This document shows positions 60,601-64,000 of a DNA stretch of 64,000 nt, in pieces. The notes beneath the pieces are model-generated. The model did not search any database and was not told where the DNA came from. It saw nothing but the letters and a program-made list of their open reading frames with translations. Source of the DNA: Bacteroidota bacterium (GTDB lineage: Bacteria > Bacteroidota > Bacteroidia > Chitinophagales > Chitinophagaceae); contig JADJQP010000006.1 in assembly GCA_016712665.1 (NCBI GenBank), positions 62,001 to 126,000 of the forward strand, read 5' to 3'. Position 1 is the stretch's first letter, and the number at the start of each line of letters is the position of its first letter. Made by a program: the position numbers and the translations under genes.

Positions 60601-61601
60601 GCCAATCCAAAATTAACCGGATTCGCATTGCCTATTTTTACATAGGATCCCAAATTACCAGAGGCTTGCACAGAAGTGAGCGCCACATTGGTAAAATTAT
60701 TAATCTGATATTCAAAGGTTTGTGGCGTAGCTCCGCAGATATTAATGGTGGTAACCGGCACTAACACCGGGCTACCATTTAAAGCAGCATTATATGGATT
60801 GGTAGCATTATCAATACCAGGTGTCGGACAATCGGCACTCGCAGTATTATTTGCCAGACCACAAGGGTCGGTACAACCGACACAAGCCAAATTACCGGCT
60901 TGCGACCAGGTAACGCTTGCGGCATTATTTCCATCCGGGAGTCGCGCATATGAGGAATTGCATCCATCTAAATCATTACATACGGTACGACCGTTATAGA
61001 TGGGATCAGTGGGGTCGGGAACCGAAATATTTGGTAATGGGGGGCATGTATTAGTCGCCCCAAAATTTACTACTAAGGCTCCAACACCATAAGCATCTCC
61101 GTTAGAAAATTTCATGGCATCTTGAATATTTCCTGCATCGTCATATAAAACCAGGCGATCGCCCACCAAACTACCGCTATTGATACCACCACTGCCTACC
61201 ATACAATCGCAACCACCATTCGCCAACAGATCCGTATTTAAAAATAGGGTATTAGAATACGCACCGGTTCCCAAGCCAAAACCATCTGCATTCAATGTAA
61301 AGAGCGTGTTCAAAAACTTATAGTCGCAAGTAGCACACATCACCTTACCGGCATTTCCGATGAGTAAATAGGCCCCGGGAGGCAGTACCAGACCTTGCGG
61401 AATGGTCAATTGCAGCGAGCCTCCATTGGTAAATCGCCAGCAACTCATATCCTGAGCAGCAGCGCCAATATTTTTGAGCTCCACCCATTCACCGGAATTT
61501 TCAAAATTTCCCGGATCGGATTCCACTTCGTTAATAATAATTTGTGCTTGAGAAAAGTAACTTGCAAACAACAGTAGGTAGATTACGAATGTTTTTTTCA
61601 T
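57684..61601 (-). CDS. large secreted lamin-tail-domain protein with T9SS tail
   Basis: The protein has 1305 residues with signal peptide MKKTFVIYLLLFASYFSQAQ. Two lamin-tail (LTD) domains are visible: residues about 20-170 (IIINEVESDPGNF, GEWVELKNIGAAAQDMSCW) and about 585-720 (FINEVAPRPQTG, GEWVELYNAGPANVDIGGWI, ATIPAGTTLLANGYYLVG). The rest is Pro/Asn/Gly-rich Ig-like sequence with many Cys. The C-terminus carries a fibronectin-like block and a T9SS sorting tail (VSIYPNPAKGILNIDFSMLN, ending EVHQFTIE). Likely a surface adhesin or matrix protein. Confidence 0.87.
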   Translation of the reverse strand: MKKTFVIYLLLFASYFSQAQIIINEVESDPGNFENSGEWVELKNIGAAAQDMSCWRFTNGGSLQLTIPQGLVLPPGAYLLIGNAGKVMCATCDYKFLNTLFTLNADGFGLGTGAYSNTLFLNTDLLANGGCDCMVGSGGINSGSLVGDRLVLYDDAGNIQDAMKFSNGDAYGVGALVVNFGATNTCPPLPNISVPDPTDPIYNGRTVCNDLDGCNSSYARLPDGNNAASVTWSQAGNLACVGCTDPCGLANNTASADCPTPGIDNATNPYNAALNGSPVLVPVTTINICGATPQTFEYQINNFTNVALTSVQASGNLGSYVKIGNANPVNFGLATFNNTTGITTLSTTVNPPVGTTNYDFVWGDANANCVSCPGSNNPQIPNNILSVEKECYVYRRVTVVREDPLGGAPIASCSLPGSVTVSGVSGTNLQYTLQKQTTVGGPFVTIAGPQNGNSFGGIIDDDADPLLPNYEILVSSVNVFCPNPPALTVAVPGACLGNPACAQYVTAGLGVPTFTPATNASVCAGSPLNFTVDITGICNNGQVELLYDFNPAFSPYTQGVSLGTTGTVVGATPPTTTASGKVFINEVAPRPQTGVCPGTPNGANPNSGEWVELYNAGPANVDIGGWILSDGDWTATIPAGTTLLANGYYLVGGGGTLCSVGVLPDLNIETCNCATVAFGSDIMNLTDANEQVALFDCSGVFIDGVLWDNVAGPVGQNLPDAVGNDAPATGCGNYITAKSVSLPAQASFADGGAAPSGGVNVGKYRNSANTWVMTTTALVNYTPKAANPGGNWNGATVGFGSQCPPPPVSANITVNMPDTCNQVGPVNFTIKAIYKPEPVAPCLVNDVIATANFSIPSCELLTLSGGGDFCSPASVPLVINSSGILPGNFVINLSNGINTASINPANGAGPFGVNVVNSGLWTISSIIPPVGFCAPKAIGSANVNIVPVPSIISSPPSFHACYIYGFNLSSVEPQLVTSPITNTFVWYDVPIGGTPISTFISPLANTTYYVAPTTGAPSNCEGARVPINLIVDPLPHIPTVVCNGITATFTQPNPDCFPIPCSSGVQYSANGIDWSNSNVFTNADPGWNAWGSPANSTLFVRNTAFPDCYNYATYINPCSAPLPATLLQFLGKLNASNTVDLDWDISSEKNVAYYEIEKSKAGDHFSSLAKVHSKGNSEEARHYAFVNKNPYNNINYYRLKIVDADEQFTYSNIINVIVNASKSKVVSIYPNPAKGILNIDFSMLNKENTTIEVVDLIGKVCLAIPSTLQKGQHSIAINTSSLAAGSYFLKVKLGQDVEVHQFTIE

Positions 61602-61937
61602 TTTTTTAAAAATTTAAGTACGCAAAATTTCGAAATAAAAGTACATCAAAATGAAATTCAACATTACGATTTAATGAATAATTTTTCTAGTAAACAGGTA
61701 AATCGGAGTATTGTATCAAAATAGCTAAAATGCGCTCGGAAAGCAGGTAGGTAGATATTCTAGCTCTAAGGTGCTTTCCGATACCGTTGTATGGTTATAT
61801 TGCAGGAATAATATTCATGGTAGACATGTGCCTTTTTTGTGACATTCCAGAAGGAACGCTTGTTTATTGCAGTGGTACCATAAACCTAGAAACCCATTCA
61901 ATTTCTATTAAAAGACATTGAGCAATCGCTTTCGCTA
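61602..61937. other. intergenic region without recognised gene
   Basis: A 336-bp gap lies between the lamin-tail gene start and the immune-like gene stop, both on the minus strand. It contains AT-rich sequence and short G/C islands. I see no tRNA, repeat or exact TAnnTTTG element in it. Confidence 0.5.
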
Positions 61938-63257
61938 CTACACAAGTTCGTAATGTTCAATTTTCTTTTTCTGATCGCTATAAGAACTGTTTGCAGATTG
62001 ATCATCACATTTTAAGGCTAATGCCTCAAATTCAATTTGTTTATCTTTCATACCTTTATAGAGATACGCTTCTGCAATTGTATAGTAAATCCATACTTTA
62101 TCTTTAGTGGTATCAAAACCTTTCTCTTCGGTCAGGCCTATGCAAATTTTTAATACCTTATTCCGAATCGAATTTGCCTCATCGTTCGTGTCTTCCCATT
62201 CCGGATTGCTTTGCTCTTTCTGCAATTTTGCCAGTAGATATAACATAAAGCAGGCATTAATGCCATTATAATAATCATGTTTCAATTCGTACCCCTTCAA
62301 ATAGGACGTTAACCCACCCTGCAAATAAATTTCTTCGCTGGTCAATTCGAACAATCTCTTTTGAACGGCACCGTTTAAACCAAGCAATTCTATGTCGTTA
62401 CTATGTAGTGCCTTGACATCTTCCAACATCTGCTGCGCTTTAAGATACGCTTCTTTCTCAGTTGGGTTTTTGCTTTTGTACGTGCACAAAATCAATCGTG
62501 CCTGTATCCATTGCAGATTGTCGCGGAGGGTAATATTTTGTTCGGCAATCGTTTTTGCCTTGGAAAATAATTGAAGAGCCAGCTCATAATTTTCTGATTT
62601 TTTTGCCAGTTCTGCGCGGTTCATCAATTCGGAAAAAGACTCAGGTTGCCTACCATCAATCAGATCGATTTCGGTAGCGCTCAAAATATTCATCCCTTTA
62701 AAATCTATTAGACTGCCCGCGTCAGCTGCTGCTGTTATCGAGCGTTTCCACACATCACCCAAAAACGTATACACAGGGCTGTCATTATCTAATGAATTAT
62801 CCGCAATAGCCCTCGAAACCACTTCTTTAAATTCTTCTTTGAAACGCTTGGCCTCTCTACCCGGTATGCCATCCGGTGTATGTGTGTACTTATACACTAC
62901 AAAATGATTTATATCAAAAGGCATTCTGCTCATTTGCTCCTTTTCACATATCATAAAGGTATGCTTCGGTTTTAAAGCATGACGCACGCCTAACTCCCAC
63001 ATAACATTCGCATTCAAGGTGGAGAGGTCGGCCACTACCAGGTCGGCATTCAATATTTCTTCAAGCATCAGCTTATCGATACTTCCAGATGTATTTTTAT
63101 CAATAGCTCTGTAGCAATCGATCTTTAAATCGTCAAATACTGGCTTAATTAAGTCTTCAAAAGTTTCGTCAAGATTTAGCTCACGAAGTGAACCTGTAGC
63201 ATAGCTTGGCTTTCTGCCATAGCCGATTATTACGAAGCAGGATTTTGGGTAACTCAT
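61938..63257 (-). CDS. deoxyribosyltransferase/TIR-fold protein with TPR-like C-terminus
   Basis: The protein has 439 residues. Residues 1-130 have a nucleoside 2-deoxyribosyltransferase-like (DRHyd/TIR-like) pattern: SCFVIIGYGRKPSYATGSL, DLIKPVFDDLKIDCYRAI, NTSGSIDKLMLEEILNADLV, ADLSTLNANVMWELGVRHAL with the likely catalytic Glu. The rest (about 200-430) is helical with TPR-like spacing (YELALQLFSKAKTIAEQNIT, WIYYTIAEAYLYKGMKDKQI), the TRAFs-binding/TPR-S type. Such proteins are proposed NAD+/nucleotide-processing effectors in bacterial conflict systems. It starts by ATGA overlap with the patatin-like gene. Confidence 0.72.
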   Translation of the reverse strand: MSYPKSCFVIIGYGRKPSYATGSLRELNLDETFEDLIKPVFDDLKIDCYRAIDKNTSGSIDKLMLEEILNADLVVADLSTLNANVMWELGVRHALKPKHTFMICEKEQMSRMPFDINHFVVYKYTHTPDGIPGREAKRFKEEFKEVVSRAIADNSLDNDSPVYTFLGDVWKRSITAAADAGSLIDFKGMNILSATEIDLIDGRQPESFSELMNRAELAKKSENYELALQLFSKAKTIAEQNITLRDNLQWIQARLILCTYKSKNPTEKEAYLKAQQMLEDVKALHSNDIELLGLNGAVQKRLFELTSEEIYLQGGLTSYLKGYELKHDYYNGINACFMLYLLAKLQKEQSNPEWEDTNDEANSIRNKVLKICIGLTEEKGFDTTKDKVWIYYTIAEAYLYKGMKDKQIEFEALALKCDDQSANSSYSDQKKKIEHYELV

Positions 63258-64000
63258 TTGTCTAATTTTCCTAGTTTTAAAAAAAGTTTATCGGTAGTTT
63301 TTAAATGCAGATTAAAAATTAAAAATAACAAAAGTGCCACTACCGGTTTGTATATTAATTTGGCGATTCCCCATTTTCTATATTTATTATTGGTGATCCT
63401 ATTCCATAAAAATGTGTCAAATAAGATAAATACCACAAATACTTTAACCCAAACAAAACTTTGGCAAAACGAGGTATCTTGAACTCCCATGGTGACCCTA
63501 TTATATTTAGAATAGTATTAACTAATTTTTGAAAACAAATATTTGCTGACCATACGTAATAAGCCATTAAGCTTAAAAGTATTGTGCCTATTGCAATGCC
63601 CATCCATTTCACATTCATAAATCCTTTTGATTTCAGTTTTGAAAGAAAGAACCACTTAAAAGGCAGTTTAGATCCAATTTGCAATTCGGAAAGTAAACGA
63701 GGTGTATGGTCCTTTAAAGGTGCCTCTATATCCTTGAATTTCCATGGCAAGGTATCATTCACCGATTTATCTGTGGTTTTTAGCGCCCCTATCATTTGTT
63801 TATAACCACAATACATAAGCGCGTAGGCTTCCACATCAGTAAACGAGTCCAGATCGGTTCTTATTTCTGCAAGCGATTTCTGGATTTTCGTGTCAATTCC
63901 ATAAGTAGTGTAGATTTCATTACTATCCTCCGCAAACATACGTCCACTTGATTCTGTATTACCGGTCCAAACGATATCTTTCTCATTTATATCCTTTCTA
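63254..64000 (-). CDS. patatin-like membrane protein, C-terminal part (runs off the window, one frameshift)
   Basis: The gene enters from beyond the right edge; no start is in view. Recognisable C-terminal patatin-family sequence includes GNTESSGRMFAEDSNEIY, KSLAEIRTDLDSFTDVEAY and ALMYCGYKQMIGAL. Two or three membrane segments follow (WMGIAIGTILLSLMAYYVW, and VVALLLFLIFNLHL), ending KTTDKLFLKLGKLDK. The frame switches around 63355-63490; the A5 run at 63408-63412 (T5 on the coding strand) is the best candidate, giving YLTHFLWNRITNNKYRKW. The catalytic GxSxG and DG/A motifs would lie outside the window. The stop overlaps the next start (ATGA), so the two proteins are translated together. Confidence 0.5.

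Overview
The window reads as a chromosomal piece of a Bacteroidota bacterium, probably close to Chitinophagales/Sphingobacteriales. The evidence is type IX secretion (T9SS) C-terminal sorting tails on five secreted proteins, promoters with the Bacteroidetes -7 element TAnnTTTG, a fused CcoNO cbb3 oxidase subunit, a CarboxypepD_reg-like TonB receptor, a DUF5686 protein, and a LytS/LytTR system with a propeller sensor. I saw no transposase, integrase, phage gene or CRISPR array.

Layout. 0-10 kb: an 8-bp tandem repeat, two tandem paralogous beta-helix surface proteins, 4-hydroxyphenylpyruvate dioxygenase, an unknown T9SS protein, a CarboxypepD/DUF5686 outer-membrane protein and a small DUF4870 membrane protein. 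10-20 kb: a compact cbb3 oxidase locus on the minus strand (ccoI | ccoS-ccoNO-ccoQ-ccoP-ccoG-ccoH-safE), followed by a Crp/Fnr regulator with an N-terminal four-cysteine cluster. Both cco promoters carry Fnr-type palindromes in exactly the same geometry. 20-31 kb: TonB receptor, broken lipoprotein, type II NADH dehydrogenase, acyl-CoA carboxylase beta subunit, a GC-richer intergenic repeat field, a lipoprotein, an RsmB-like rRNA methyltransferase and the 2-oxoglutarate dehydrogenase E2. 31-32 kb: one intact tRNA-Ser(GGA) inside an array of eight degenerate tRNA-Ser-derived copies. 32-43.5 kb: a LytS-type sensor kinase and LytTR regulator, then a seven-gene operon of secreted proteins. That operon encodes two aegerolysin-like proteins flanking a thiol-activated-cytolysin (CDC-like) pore former, and it is the best candidate for an undescribed system. 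43.6-46.3 kb: a GH9 cellulase. 46-57.5 kb: housekeeping genes (TatD, gltX, PBP1A, ApaG, Bcp, M23 peptidase, LspA), a nucleotidyltransferase/small-protein pair, a NodB deacetylase and an apparently catalytically dead M28 protein. 57.7-64 kb: a 1305-residue lamin-tail T9SS protein, then an immune-like pair (patatin-like protein, partial, and a deoxyribosyltransferase-fold/TPR protein).

Sequence quality. Roughly seventeen single-base indels interrupt otherwise conserved genes (hppD, ccoNO, ccoI, TonB receptor, rsmB, sensor kinase, GH9, PBP1A, bcp, patatin and others). Most are one missing base in a short A/T run. This looks like uncorrected long-read error rather than mass pseudogenisation, so I annotate these genes as single merged CDSs and give the frameshift positions.
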